The notes: generated by a model not told the origin, from the sequence alone. 64,000 nt of DNA from Dyadobacter sp. CY261 (GCF_021440085.1 NZ_JAKCPW010000002.1:372001-436000); one strand, 5' to 3'. Counted from the stretch's first letter, positions 1-8,572 are shown. Program-made: numbers and translations.

Positions 1-1057
1 TTTTGCCGATGTGGATCATTTTGGTGCCGGTATCGGCTTGCTGCATGTTGTTCGTCACGGCTACCGAATAGAATTCACCGATCGAGTTATCGCCTTTCAG
101 GATCACCGAAGGGTATTTCCAGGTAATGGCAGAGCCGGTTTCTACTTGTGTCCAGGAGATTTTCGAGCCAGCTCCGTCGCAGATGCCGCGCTTGGTTACG
201 AAATTGTAAATGCCGCCTTTACCGTCCTTGTCGCCAGGGTACCAGTTTTGTACGGTCGAATATTTTACATTGGCATTTTCGTGGGCAAAAATTTCAACTA
301 CTGCTGCGTGCAACTGGTTTTCGTCACGCATTGGGGCAGTACAACCTTCCAAATAGCTAACATGACTGTCCTGGTCACCGATGATCAGCGTCCTTTCAAA
401 CTGGCCTGTTCCCGCCGCGTTAATACGGAAGTAGGTTGATAGCTCCATCGGGCAGCGAACGCCTTTAGGAATATATACAAATGAACCATCGGAGAAAACC
501 GCCGAGTTCAATGCTGCGTAATAGTTATCCTTAGGTGGTACAACCGATCCAAGGTATTTTTTAACCAATTCCGGATGCTCACGGATCGCCTCGCTGATCG
601 AGCAGAAGATAATGCCCTTTTCTTTGAGTGCTCCTTTAAACGTCGTAAAAACCGATTCAGAATCCATTACCGCGTCGACGGCGATACCTGAGATTCTCTT
701 TTGTTCATTCAGTGAAATACCCAACCTTTCGAAAGTGTTGCGCAGCTCGGGATCTATATCGTCTATGCTCTCGACAGACTTCTTTTTCTTGGGAGCAGAA
801 TAGTACTTGATAGCCTGGAAGTCGATGGGCGGATAATGCACATTCGGCCATTTGGGCTCCTCCATGGTCAGCCACAAATGGTAAGCTTTAAGGCGCCATT
901 GCAACATCCATTCAGGTTCATTTTTTTTGGCTGAAATAAACCTGACAATATCGTCATTAAGACCCACAGGGGCCTCATCTGCTTCAATATCAGTTACAAA
1001 GCCGTATTTGTATTCCGAACTGGTGATTTCTTCCAACAATTCTTCTTCTTTGCTCAT
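1..1057 (-). CDS. sufB: Fe-S cluster assembly protein SufB (3' end outside window)
   Basis: SufB is the scaffold subunit of the SUF iron-sulfur cluster assembly complex SufBCD in the cytoplasm. The minus-strand reading frame starts at the ATG at 1057-1055 ([19 protein letters not shown]) and is still open at base 1, giving about 352 of the usual 470-480 residues. It carries the typical SufB stretches [48 protein letters not shown] and [17 protein letters not shown]. The N-terminal extension and these blocks match SufB rather than SufD. The rest of the suf operon is expected just left of the window. Nothing odd was seen in the visible part. Confidence 0.95.
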   Translation of the reverse strand, partial: MSKEEELLEEITSSEYKYGFVTDIEADEAPVGLNDDIVRFISAKKNEPEWMLQWRLKAYHLWLTMEEPKWPNVHYPPIDFQAIKYYSAPKKKKSVESIDDIDPELRNTFERLGISLNEQKRISGIAVDAVMDSESVFTTFKGALKEKGIIFCSISEAIREHPELVKKYLGSVVPPKDNYYAALNSAVFSDGSFVYIPKGVRCPMELSTYFRINAAGTGQFERTLIIGDQDSHVSYLEGCTAPMRDENQLHAAVVEIFAHENANVKYSTVQNWYPGDKDGKGGIYNFVTKRGICDGAGSKISWTQVETGSAITWKYPSVILKGDNSIGEFYSVAVTNNMQQADTGTKMIHIGK

Positions 1058-1131
1058 AGTCGTATTAATGTCACACTCTGGTTGGTAACTATCCTAACAC
1101 AGAGAAGTGGGATTGAGTTTAATCAGAAGGT

Positions 1132-1139
1132 CAAAAATA
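1132..1139 (-). promoter_or_regulatory. Candidate -7 element for sufB
   Basis: On the minus strand this reads TATTTTTG, an exact match to the Bacteroidota -7 consensus TAnnTTTG. It lies about 75 bases upstream of the sufB ATG. No clear TTTG -33 partner is seen at 19-21 bp, so this is a one-element call. Confidence 0.35.
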
Positions 1140-1197
1140 CGGAAAATTGTGGAGAATACGGCAGTTACCGAGGGAAATAGGTTTTGGTCGGCAGAAA

Positions 1198-1222
1198 CAA
1201 AAAAGACCTGCTAGGCAGGTCT
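1198..1222 (-). terminator. Rho-independent terminator after hldD
   Basis: On the minus strand an 8-bp perfect stem AGACCTGC/GCAGGTCT with a 3-nt loop is followed by a run of six T. It sits 27 bases beyond the hldD stop codon and separates hldD from sufB, which is encoded in the same direction. Confidence 0.85.
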
Positions 1223-1248
1223 ATTCGCTATTTATTGCTCGATCAGGA

Positions 1249-2214
1249 TCAGAGATAAGTACTCGTGGAGAGATAATTTTTTACATAATCATCGATCCCT
1301 TCTTCCAGGCTGCTGAACGGACGGGTATATCCGATGGAACGCAACTTGCTCATATTCGCCTGAGTGAAATACTGGTATTTGTCACGGATATCTACGGGAG
1401 TGTCGATATATGAAATGTCCGGGGTCTTGTCCATCGCATAGAAAGTATTTGTAACCAAATCCTTGAACGTGCGCGCCTTGCCACTGCCAAGGTTATAAAT
1501 GCCCGAATTTTTACGATGATGCATGAAGTAGATGCAGACGTCGATCAGGTCCTTTACATAAATAAAATCGCGCATTTGCTCCCCGTCCTTGAAATCGGGG
1601 TTGTGCGAGCGGAAGAGCTTCATTTTTTCAGTCGCCTTGATCTGGTTGTAAGCATGGAAAATCACCGAGGCCATGCGACCTTTATGGTATTCGTTCGGCC
1701 CGTAGACATTGAAGAATTTCAGGCCAGCCCAGAAAAATGGTTTTTTCTCCTGTGCTAACGCCCATTTATCGAATTCGTTTTTGGAATCACCGTAGGGGTT
1801 AAGTGGTTTAAGCTGACCCAATGTTGATTCATTGTCGTCATATCCGTGTTCGCCCAAGCCATATGTTGCCGCCGACGAAGCATATACGAGCGGGATTTGG
1901 TAATCCACACATTTTTCCCAGATGGCCTTAGAATAATTTACATTCAGTTCATCAAAAATTTCTTTATCGAACTCCGTAGTATCGGTGCGCGCGCCGATGT
2001 GGAAAATAAATTCAACATCGCGGCTGTTCTGATCAAGCCATTCGAAAAGTGCATTCCTTTCTACTTTTTCTTTGATGGTCTTTCCCTCCAGGTTTTCTGC
2101 CTTTTCGATTTTGGAAAAATCATCCACTGCAATAATGTTCTTAAAGCCGTCCTGATTGAGCCGGCCTACAAGCCCGCTGCCAATAAAGCCGGCTGCACCT
2201 GTTACGATAATCAT
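1249..2214 (-). CDS. hldD: ADP-L-glycero-D-manno-heptose 6-epimerase
   Basis: This enzyme converts ADP-D-glycero-beta-D-manno-heptose to the L,D form, the last step of the heptose donor pathway for the LPS inner core. The 321-residue length is normal for the family. It has the N-terminal Rossmann NAD(P) motif GAAGFIGSG, the short-chain dehydrogenase pair Tyr-x3-Lys in NPYGDSKNEFDKW, and the HldD signature NVYGPNEYHKGRMASV. It is followed by a strong terminator and appears to be a single-gene unit. Together with lpxB nearby it shows an LPS-bearing outer membrane. Confidence 0.93.
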   Translation of the reverse strand: MIIVTGAAGFIGSGLVGRLNQDGFKNIIAVDDFSKIEKAENLEGKTIKEKVERNALFEWLDQNSRDVEFIFHIGARTDTTEFDKEIFDELNVNYSKAIWEKCVDYQIPLVYASSAATYGLGEHGYDDNESTLGQLKPLNPYGDSKNEFDKWALAQEKKPFFWAGLKFFNVYGPNEYHKGRMASVIFHAYNQIKATEKMKLFRSHNPDFKDGEQMRDFIYVKDLIDVCIYFMHHRKNSGIYNLGSGKARTFKDLVTNTFYAMDKTPDISYIDTPVDIRDKYQYFTQANMSKLRSIGYTRPFSSLEEGIDDYVKNYLSTSTYL

Positions 2215-2353
2215 GGAGATTATATGTTTAACTGTAAAAAGAATGCCAGATAAGAGTACAAACCTGTGTTGATCTACTCTTGAAATTTAATGGCAAAATA
2301 GGATTTTTTTTAGTTATCCGCTTGTTAACAAACAAAACTACGGATACAAGGTG

Positions 2354-2361
2354 TAATTTTG
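2354..2361 (+). promoter_or_regulatory. -7 promoter element upstream of queD
   Basis: TAATTTTG is an exact TAnnTTTG match 31 bases before the queD ATG. It overlaps a possible upstream TTG start at 2359. If transcription begins about 7 bases downstream, that TTG would be outside the mRNA, which supports the ATG at 2392. Confidence 0.5.
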
Positions 2362-2391
2362 CACCTGAATTATCAAGTGGTAGGAAGTTTT

Positions 2392-2811
2392 ATGATTTAC
2401 GTAACAAGAAAAGAGCATTTCAATGCAGCGCACCGGCTTTACAACCCGGCATGGAGTGACGAGAAAAACCAGGAAGTGTTTGGCCCCTGTGCCAACAATA
2501 ACTGGCACGGGCATAATTTTGAGCTGATTGTTACGGTAAAAGGCAAGCCGGATCCCGATACTGGTTTCGTGATCGACCTGAAAGTATTGGGCGATATCGT
2601 CAAACGTGAAGTGGTGGACAAGGTAGATCACAAGAACCTGAACCTCGACGTGGATTTCATGCACGGCAAAATGGCTTCGTGCGAAATCTTTGTAATGGAA
2701 ATCTGGAATATCCTGGCGCCTGCCATCGCACAGGCAGCCGCGAATGCAAAACTGCATTATATTAAGCTGATAGAGACTCCTAAGAATTTTGTGGAATACT
2801 ACGGGGAATAA
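2392..2811 (+). CDS. queD: 6-carboxytetrahydropterin synthase family protein (QueD/PTPS)
   Basis: Members of this family convert dihydroneopterin triphosphate to 6-carboxy-tetrahydropterin (queuosine and 7-deazapurine pathway) or to 6-pyruvoyl-tetrahydropterin. The 139-residue protein has the zinc ligands His14 (HFNAAHRL), His39 and His41 (WHGHNF), the catalytic Cys33 (GPCANNN) and the VDHKNLNLD block. The start was placed at the ATG at 2392 because AGGAAG lies 8-9 bases upstream and a -7 promoter element covers the alternative TTG at 2359. The queuosine role is inferred from family; no other que genes are in view. Confidence 0.85.
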   Translation: MIYVTRKEHFNAAHRLYNPAWSDEKNQEVFGPCANNNWHGHNFELIVTVKGKPDPDTGFVIDLKVLGDIVKREVVDKVDHKNLNLDVDFMHGKMASCEIFVMEIWNILAPAIAQAAANAKLHYIKLIETPKNFVEYYGE

Positions 2812-2814
2812 AGA

Positions 2815-2849
2815 GACCGCCGACAATTAACCGCCGACCGCCGATACTC
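2815..2849 (+). repeat. Five-unit GACCGCC-type heptamer array
   Basis: The spacer between queD and lpxB consists of five heptamers in register: GACCGCC, GACAATT, AACCGCC, GACCGCC, GATACTC. The same heptamer type appears at about 12 kb, 49 kb, 53.5 kb and 55 kb. No facing arm is present here, so it is a single-sided copy. It ends one base before the lpxB ATG, in the place where the ribosome binding site would be. Confidence 0.65.
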
Positions 2850-2850
2850 T

Positions 2851-3978
2851 ATGAAATACTACATCATTGCGGGTGAACGCTCGGGGGACTTGCATGGCTC
2901 CAACCTGATCAAAGGCATCAAAGCAAGTGACCCAAATGCCGAGTTCAGAGGCTGGGGTGGCGATATGATGGAAACGGAGGGTATGCAGCTCGTGACGCAT
3001 TACAAGGACACTGCTTTCATGGGATTTCTGGAAGTGGTCATGAACTTACGTACGATCACGGGTTTTCTGAAGAAATGCAAGGCGGATATTCTCGAATACC
3101 AACCCAATGCATTGATTCTAATAGATTATCCTGGTTTCAACTTGCGCATTGCCTCCTTTGCTAAGTCAAACGGGCTCAAAGTATTCTACTACATTTCTCC
3201 GAAAGTGTGGGCATGGAACCAGAAGCGCGCCTGGAAAATTAAGGCGAATGTGGACCACATGTTCGCGATCTTTCCGTTTGAAATAGATTTTTACAAAAAA
3301 TACGATTTCAAGGTTGACTACGTGGGCAATCCGTTGATGGACGCCATCGCCGCATTCCGCCCCGATCCGGATTTTCGCCGAAAACATAGATTGGACGACC
3401 GTCCCATTATCGCATTGCTCCCCGGAAGCCGGAAGCAGGAAATCATTGGCATGCTTGACACCATGCTTACCACACAAAAGCACTTTCCCGGACACCAATA
3501 TGTAATCGCGGGTGTGTCGAACCTGCCTTCTACATTGTACGACCAGTATTTATCCAGCGGCAAAGCTACGATCGTCTACGAAAGCACTTACGACCTGCTA
3601 TCGGTTGCCGAGGCGGCGCTGGTCACTTCCGGGACGGCCACATTGGAAACAGCATTGTTAAAAGTGCCCGAGGTAGTTTGCTACCGGACCAGCGCAATTT
3701 CCTATTCGGTTGCGAAGCGGCTTATACGCATTCCTTTTATTTCGTTGGTGAATTTGATTTTGGAAAAAGAAGCTGTCAGGGAATTGATTCAGGATGAATT
3801 GAATGAAGAGAATCTTGTCGGCGAGTTGAAACGCATTCTGCCTGGCGGAAGCGAGCACTCGCGCCAGATGGAAGATTATGAGCGGCTTGCAGAGTTGGTC
3901 GGCGGGCCTGGGGCGTCGGAGCGGACAGGGGCGTTAATTGTTAATTATCTGTCTGGAAATACTGATCAGCTCAAATAG
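2851..3978 (+). CDS. lpxB: Lipid-A-disaccharide synthase
   Basis: LpxB joins UDP-2,3-diacylglucosamine to lipid X to form the lipid A disaccharide at the cytoplasmic face of the inner membrane. The 375-residue protein is a full-length GT19 enzyme. It starts with YYIIAGERSGDLHGSNLI and shows LIDYPGFNLRIA, YYISPKVWAWNQKRAWKIK, ALLPGSRKQEI and the C-terminal donor-site block TSGTATLETALLKVPEVV. It lies 39 bases after queD and may be cotranscribed with it. Confidence 0.95.
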   Translation: MKYYIIAGERSGDLHGSNLIKGIKASDPNAEFRGWGGDMMETEGMQLVTHYKDTAFMGFLEVVMNLRTITGFLKKCKADILEYQPNALILIDYPGFNLRIASFAKSNGLKVFYYISPKVWAWNQKRAWKIKANVDHMFAIFPFEIDFYKKYDFKVDYVGNPLMDAIAAFRPDPDFRRKHRLDDRPIIALLPGSRKQEIIGMLDTMLTTQKHFPGHQYVIAGVSNLPSTLYDQYLSSGKATIVYESTYDLLSVAEAALVTSGTATLETALLKVPEVVCYRTSAISYSVAKRLIRIPFISLVNLILEKEAVRELIQDELNEENLVGELKRILPGGSEHSRQMEDYERLAELVGGPGASERTGALIVNYLSGNTDQLK

Positions 3979-3983
3979 CTGAT
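3965..3983 (+). terminator. Possible weak terminator at the end of lpxB
   Basis: A 7-bp stem ATCAGCT/AGCTGAT with a 5-nt loop overlaps the lpxB stop codon. A seven-T run follows 8 bases later. The stem is AT-rich and the T run is also part of the next promoter, so termination is only possible, not certain. Confidence 0.4.
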
Positions 3984-3995
3984 TGAACATATTTT

Positions 3996-4028
3996 TTTGC
4001 TATTTACGTAGTTGTCTACGTATATTTA
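3996..4028 (+). promoter_or_regulatory. Promoter of the MarR-acetyltransferase gene with operator in its spacer
   Basis: TTTG at 3996-3999 and TATATTTA at 4021-4028 are separated by 21 bases, matching the Bacteroidota promoter spacing. The spacer contains the perfect inverted repeat TACGTAG-ttgt-CTACGTA at 4005-4022, whose last two bases overlap the -7 element. A repressor bound there would block the sigma contact. The gene downstream encodes a MarR-type DNA-binding domain, so autorepression is the natural inference. Confidence 0.65.
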
Positions 4029-4054
4029 AACCTAAATATTGAAGCTTGAATGTT

Positions 4055-5002
4055 ATGAACATTTTTAATGAAGTAGGAGCCCTCGCCATTTCGACCAGAT
4101 TGCAGCGTCTCAGTGATCAGTTTCGAAAAGATGGAGTCCTTATTTATCAGCATAATGGGATCAGTTTCGAGCCAAAATGGTTTCCGATTATCTATGCGCT
4201 TCACTTGAAGCAGTCGCTGGGCATTATGGAGCTTTCAGAGGAAATCGGGTATGCGCATCCTTCAACGATCAGTCTTTTGAAGGAACTTGAAAAGGAAGGT
4301 TTAATTGAGTCATTCAAGGATGAGAAGGATGAGCGCAAACGCATGGTGCGGCTTTCAGCAAAAGCGACGGCACTCGTAGCGCGAATGCAGCCAGTTTGGG
4401 ATAAGATTAGGAAAACAGCCGAACAAATTATCGATAATGCCAATAACCTGTTGCAAGCCATGGACGAAACGGAATACCAATTAAAAAAAGAAGGTTTTTT
4501 TGAACGTTACAAAAAAATGGAACAAGAAGAAACATCCGCTTCGGTCCGCGTTGTGGACTACAAGCCAGAGTATGCGAAAGCATTTTACGACCTCAACTAT
4601 GCCTGGATATCTGAAACTTATGAAGTGGAACCAGAAGATGAGAAGACGCTTTCCGACCCGGAAACTTATTATCTGAAAGACGGCGGCGCGATCCTGATCG
4701 CATTGTATGGCGACGAACCAGTCGGGACGTGTGCATTGAAAAGGAATGGCGACGTAGTTGAAATGAGCAAAATGACAGTTTCAACCAGCATGCGGGGGAA
4801 GAAAATCGGTGATCTGTTGGGAAATGCGGTGATCGAGAAAGCGCGGGAGCTGGGTGCGAGTAAAGTGATCCTCTATTCGAACCGTAAGGGCTCGGCGGCG
4901 GGGATTAATCTTTACAAAAAGCTGGGTTTCGAAGAGGTGCCGCTGACGGGGCACAATTTCAAGCGGGCTGATATTAAGATGGAGCTCGCGTTGATCAGTT
5001 GA
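4055..5002 (+). CDS. MarR-family HTH regulator fused to a GNAT acetyltransferase
   Basis: The 315-residue protein has a winged-helix MarR domain in about residues 1-150 (IMELSEEIGYAHPSTISLL as the HTH, KDERKRMVRLSAKA as the wing) and a GNAT N-acetyltransferase domain in about 155-315. The GNAT part shows the acetyl-CoA loop SMRGKKIGDLLGNAVI and a YKKLGFEEVP tail. MarR-GNAT fusions are known in Bacteroidota; substrate and ligand are unknown. I chose the ATG at 4055 over the TTG at 4046. The promoter just upstream carries a perfect palindrome, consistent with self-regulation. The 3' end overlaps the end of the convergent Uma2-like pseudogene by 8 bases. Confidence 0.85.
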   Translation: MNIFNEVGALAISTRLQRLSDQFRKDGVLIYQHNGISFEPKWFPIIYALHLKQSLGIMELSEEIGYAHPSTISLLKELEKEGLIESFKDEKDERKRMVRLSAKATALVARMQPVWDKIRKTAEQIIDNANNLLQAMDETEYQLKKEGFFERYKKMEQEETSASVRVVDYKPEYAKAFYDLNYAWISETYEVEPEDEKTLSDPETYYLKDGGAILIALYGDEPVGTCALKRNGDVVEMSKMTVSTSMRGKKIGDLLGNAVIEKARELGASKVILYSNRKGSAAGINLYKKLGFEEVPLTGHNFKRADIKMELALIS

Positions 5003-5487
5003 AAACCTTTCCTAAATCTATTTTAAGATCGGGGAAAATGGACGATTGTGCTAATTCAACGGCTGGCGGTAAGCCTATATATTTGCCGTCATCATTGAGT
5101 ACGTAGATTAGCACCGCGCTTTGAGCCGACTCGACGAGCCAATATTCCCGAACACCGGATTCTTGGTACAGATTGAATTTGTTGTGCATTTGTGTCTTGG
5201 AATTACCGGGGGAGAGAATTTCAACGATTAAATCCGGCGCTCCCAGGCAACCTAACGTCGAACGGAGCGGAAAAGGCCTGACAATAATGGTTTTCAAAAT
5301 AACCCCCTATTCTCAAATGTAATTTCCCCGAGATTTGCTGATGTCGCGTACTCGTCGCCGGCGACATTTTGAAAACCTTTCCTTTTATCAGTTCCACGCG
5401 CTCATTGAATTGCCAAAGCAAATAATCGGCATAGGTGTAAGTGCCGCTCAGGTCTAATTCATTAACGTCTTTGATAATTGCGGACAT
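4995..5487 (-). pseudogene. Broken Uma2/DUF820-type nuclease-fold gene (internal deletion and frameshift)
   Basis: The reading frame starting at the ATG at 5487 (MSAIIKDVNELDLSGTYTY) gives a normal Uma2 N-terminal half ending in QAFSAPFDVRLP near 5250, then runs to a stop. In the adjacent frame the downstream half resumes with CLGAPDLIVEILSPGNSKTQ and ends normally at 4995. The junction lacks the segment of roughly 30 residues that normally carries the conserved QPDI-type acidic residue. A deletion that shifted the frame explains both facts. Uma2 proteins have a PD-(D/E)xK fold; loss of a core acidic residue and the frame break mean this copy is probably inactive. A sequencing error cannot explain the missing segment. 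Confidence 0.8.
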
Positions 5488-5578
5488 CGTGCGTTGGTTG
5501 GTTGCTGGATATCTTTTTAAACTACCCAAAATCCTTCCGGAAGTCAATTGTGAATGACCAGAGACCAGTTGTGGATTA

Positions 5579-6832
5579 TCAAGTCTTCCTTTTCTTTTTT
5601 CTGGCGGAAGGAAACAGCACATTGTTCAATATCAACCGGTAACCGGGCGAATTGGGGTAGAGGTTGAGGTCTGTCGGCATGCGACGGCCGCCCCCGCCGC
5701 GACCTTCCGGGTCGTGGCCGCCGTAGAAGGTCCATTGGCCTCGACCAAGTTCGCCGTAAATGTAGCGGTCGGAGGTGCTGCTGGTGCCCATCACGAGCGA
5801 GCTGGGTTTGACGGTGTATTTGGAGAATGCGGTCGTTTGCCCGAAAAATTCACGGATCAAATGTTCGTGGTTTTGTACGAGCATGGCGGGAATGACGTCC
5901 CATTTGGCCGAGAAGTCGAATAGGGAGAAATAGGCATCGTTTTCGCCCCAGCCACGGTAACGGCCGGCGGCGGAATTGATGTCGGAGAAATTCATGCCTT
6001 CGTATTCATCCAGTTGCAATTTGAAATTCTGAAATGCAAATGTTTTGTCGAAATCGAGCTTATTTTGGGCATCAGGGTCGATACCGTCGCCGTCGAGGTT
6101 ATCGACAATATCCACACCTTCCGCTGCCAGGGCGATATCGAAGGTTTCCGCGCCCGAGCACATCGCAAACAGGAAACCCCCACCTGCACAAAATTCCTTA
6201 ATAGCTTTGGCAACGGCCAGTTTCAGTTGTGGTACTTTGGCAAACCCGTAACGACTTGCAATGGCTTCCTGGGCCTTGATGTCGGCCTCGCTGGTCCGGC
6301 GGAGATTTTTGCCGAACTGTCCGGTGAAATCTTCATGATGCAAATGCAGCCAATCGTATTTCGGAAGATCGCCCCGCATGATTTCTTCGTCGTAAATCAC
6401 TTCGAAGGGTATTTCAGCATATTTCAGGACCAGCAGTACGGCGTCCGTATTCTCAAATTCGGCCGGACTGATCTTGATCGGAGAATACACCGCTATTTTA
6501 GCCGCTTTGAACAGCTTCACCACATCCATATTCACATTCGGATTACTGATCTGGGATATCATCTGCGCGCTGGCTGCTTCCGACAGCACTTCGTAGGAAA
6601 CGGCCCTTAGTTTGCATTCGTTTTCAATGGATTTACTATACCCGACCTTGAAACTGCCGCCGCGATAATTCAGCAGCCATTCTACTTCAATGTCCCCTTT
6701 CAGCAGTATGTAAGCCAGCCCGTATGCCTTCAAATGGTTGGTCTGGGTGTTGTCCATCGGTATCAGGATCTGATTTGCGAGGCAGATCTGCGACAGGAAA
6801 ACCAACACGAGCGGTAGAATCTTTCTCAGCAT
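5579..6832 (-). CDS. Secreted protein with a class-I-glutamine-amidotransferase-like N-terminal fold
   Basis: The 417-residue protein begins with a clear signal peptide (MLRKILPLVLVFLSQICLA). Motifs in the middle suggest a GATase1/DJ-1-like alpha/beta fold: KFCAGGGFLFAMCSGAETF-like text (KEFCAGGGFLFAMCSGAET at about 215-233) resembles a strand-nucleophile elbow with a Cys. The C-terminal part has GQWTFYGGHDPEGRGGGGRR. Related Bacteroidota proteins are often labelled 'asparagine synthetase B', but no AsnB catalytic region is visible (no N-terminal Cys2 amidohydrolase and no SGGLDS PP-loop). Function unknown; it probably acts in the periplasm. No operon partner is evident. Confidence 0.65.
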   Translation of the reverse strand: MLRKILPLVLVFLSQICLANQILIPMDNTQTNHLKAYGLAYILLKGDIEVEWLLNYRGGSFKVGYSKSIENECKLRAVSYEVLSEAASAQMISQISNPNVNMDVVKLFKAAKIAVYSPIKISPAEFENTDAVLLVLKYAEIPFEVIYDEEIMRGDLPKYDWLHLHHEDFTGQFGKNLRRTSEADIKAQEAIASRYGFAKVPQLKLAVAKAIKEFCAGGGFLFAMCSGAETFDIALAAEGVDIVDNLDGDGIDPDAQNKLDFDKTFAFQNFKLQLDEYEGMNFSDINSAAGRYRGWGENDAYFSLFDFSAKWDVIPAMLVQNHEHLIREFFGQTTAFSKYTVKPSSLVMGTSSTSDRYIYGELGRGQWTFYGGHDPEGRGGGGRRMPTDLNLYPNSPGYRLILNNVLFPSARKKKRKT

Positions 6833-6967
6833 AGTAAGAAGCGTTTGAAGTCCGAAGCTGCATCGTCAGGGGAGGTGTATCAAATTTAAACAATAAAGAA
6901 CAATTTAGACAGCTGTAAATGAGGTTTTTGTAACGATTTTAACGAGGCGTTTACCGCATTTGCATTT

Positions 6968-7002
6968 CATTTCGGAAATGATGCGTTTGCTGGCTAAATT
7001 TG
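6968..7002 (+). promoter_or_regulatory. Promoter of the Crp/Fnr-type regulator with overlapping palindrome
   Basis: TAAATTTG at 6995-7002 is an exact -7 match and lies 32 bases before the ATG. TTTC at 6970-6973 is 21 bases upstream as a near-consensus -33 element. The perfect inverted repeat CATTTC-g-GAAATG at 6968-6980 covers the -33 element and is a candidate operator, possibly for the regulator encoded next to it. Confidence 0.5.
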
Positions 7003-7033
7003 GAATATACGTCTACTCATCTGCTCCCTGTCC

Positions 7034-7621
7034 ATGACCGAAACGCAAATCCTAAACTACGCGCTTAACCAGTTCGCGGGAATCGATGCCCAGGCATTCG
7101 ATCTGTCATTGCCTTATTGGGAAAAGAAAACCTACGGGAAAGGACAGTTTTATAATGAATACAAAAATGTATGCAAATACCTCGGGTTCATTCTCGACGG
7201 GGTGTTTCGGACCTATTACATTGACGACGAGTCCGCAGATGAAAAGAATGTCTTTTTCTTTTCTAAAAACCAGGTCGTAGTGGCATATAAAAGCTTCGTA
7301 ACACAAACGCCCTGCAGCTATTATACCGAGTCGATGACAGAATCGACAGTCCTGTATATCCACGTCAATCACCTCAATGAGCTTTACGCCAAATCACATC
7401 ACTGGGAGCGTTTCGGGCGGCTGGTGGCGGAGACGGCATTCAACCTCGCCATGAACCGTGCCGAAGAATTCATGTTCCGTACGCCCGAGCAGCGTTACCT
7501 GGAATTAATCCGGAACCATCCGGATATTTTTAATAACGTCCCTTTATACCACATTGCCTCTTATCTGGGCATTCAGGCGCCTTCATTAAGCCGGATCAGA
7601 AAAAGAATGGTGGGTAAATGA
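7034..7621 (+). CDS. Crp/Fnr-family transcriptional regulator
   Basis: The 195-residue protein has an N-terminal cupin-like cyclic-nucleotide-binding fold (about 20-130, including YKNVCKYLGFILDGVFRTY) and a C-terminal HTH (LYHIASYLGIQAPSLSRIR). This short architecture is very common in Bacteroidota, where such proteins often do not bind cAMP. The ligand is not predictable. The next gene, an alpha/beta hydrolase in the same direction, is about 100 bases away and may be a target. Confidence 0.85.
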   Translation: MTETQILNYALNQFAGIDAQAFDLSLPYWEKKTYGKGQFYNEYKNVCKYLGFILDGVFRTYYIDDESADEKNVFFFSKNQVVVAYKSFVTQTPCSYYTESMTESTVLYIHVNHLNELYAKSHHWERFGRLVAETAFNLAMNRAEEFMFRTPEQRYLELIRNHPDIFNNVPLYHIASYLGIQAPSLSRIRKRMVGK

Positions 7622-7625
7622 CGAT

Positions 7626-7641
7626 CTTAACTTGGGTTAAG
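7626..7641 (+). repeat. Small perfect inverted repeat between regulator and hydrolase
   Basis: CTTAAC-ttgg-GTTAAG is a perfect 6-bp inverted repeat in the 103-bp spacer before the alpha/beta hydrolase. It could be a regulator site for the Crp/Fnr-type protein just encoded; it is too short and AT-rich to be a good terminator. Confidence 0.3.
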
Positions 7642-7724
7642 AATATAGTCTGCTGAGCTGCTGACCTTTGTTGTGTTCAAAGATTGAACGAGAAAGAAAA
7701 TTCAACTTTTAACCGATAGAAATC

Positions 7725-8510
7725 ATGAAAGCCAGTAACACCAAAACCGTTGTATTTGTAACAGGCGCATTTGTAAGCCATCATGGCTGGGACCAATGGA
7801 AAACCTATTTCGAAAACCAGGGTTACACTACTTATGCACCTGCATGGCCTTATAAAGATGCTCCTGCCGCTGAACTAAGAAACAGACAACCTCATGATAC
7901 CGACCTGGCCGGCCTGACATTGACTGAACTTGTTGATCATTATGCCAATTTTATAAAAGCGCTACCCGAAAAACCGATCATCATCGGCCACTCGTTGGGC
8001 GGATTGATCACACAGATATTGATTAACCGCGATTTAGGGGTTGCCGGTATCGCTATTCACCCAGTGCCTCCACAAGGTGTGCTCCCCTACGAATTCTCAT
8101 TCCTAAAAGCAGGATATAAAGTATTGGGACTATTTACATCCTTGAAAAAAACTTACCTGATGTCACTGGCCGACTGGCAATATGCTTTCACCAATGGTAT
8201 GACGCTCGATGAGCAAAAACGCACCTGGGCAGAAAATGTGATCCCCGAATCGAAAACCGTAGCGCGCGGCGGCCTTACCTCCGCAGCCAAAGTCGACTTT
8301 AAAAAAGCACACGCTCCACTGCTGATTACTTCCGGTGAATTCGACAATATTATCCCGGCGTCGATGAATTTGCGCAATTTCAAAGCCTACAAAAACAATG
8401 GCTCAGTGCTGGATTACAAAGAATTCCCAGGTCGTAACCACTTCGTGCTAGGTCAGCCAACCTGGACAGAAGATGCCGATTACATCCTCGACTGGATCCG
8501 CAAACACTAA
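7725..8510 (+). CDS. Alpha/beta hydrolase
   Basis: The 261-residue protein has no signal peptide. It shows the nucleophile elbow GHSLGG (Ser at about residue 90), an acid in GEFDNIIPAS and a catalytic His in GRNHFVLGQ, so the triad is complete. The opening VVFVTGAFVSHHGWDQWKTY is typical of small-molecule esterases or haloalkane-dehalogenase-like enzymes. The substrate is unknown. It follows a Crp/Fnr-type regulator and converges with the next gene. Confidence 0.85.
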   Translation: MKASNTKTVVFVTGAFVSHHGWDQWKTYFENQGYTTYAPAWPYKDAPAAELRNRQPHDTDLAGLTLTELVDHYANFIKALPEKPIIIGHSLGGLITQILINRDLGVAGIAIHPVPPQGVLPYEFSFLKAGYKVLGLFTSLKKTYLMSLADWQYAFTNGMTLDEQKRTWAENVIPESKTVARGGLTSAAKVDFKKAHAPLLITSGEFDNIIPASMNLRNFKAYKNNGSVLDYKEFPGRNHFVLGQPTWTEDADYILDWIRKH

Positions 8511-8572
8511 AACCACTTTCCAACCCGGCGTAGCGGCCGCCGCTGAGGCAGGAAATGGATTTAAGAAGACAG

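Noticed and set aside
2338..2826. 162-codon minus-strand ORF opposite queD
   Set aside because: It is the shadow of queD, whose zinc and catalytic residues are intact.
8511..8572. AGCGGC-c-GCCGCT palindrome between convergent genes as a terminator
   Set aside because: The loop is too short, there is no T run on either strand, and it does not match the heptamer elements.
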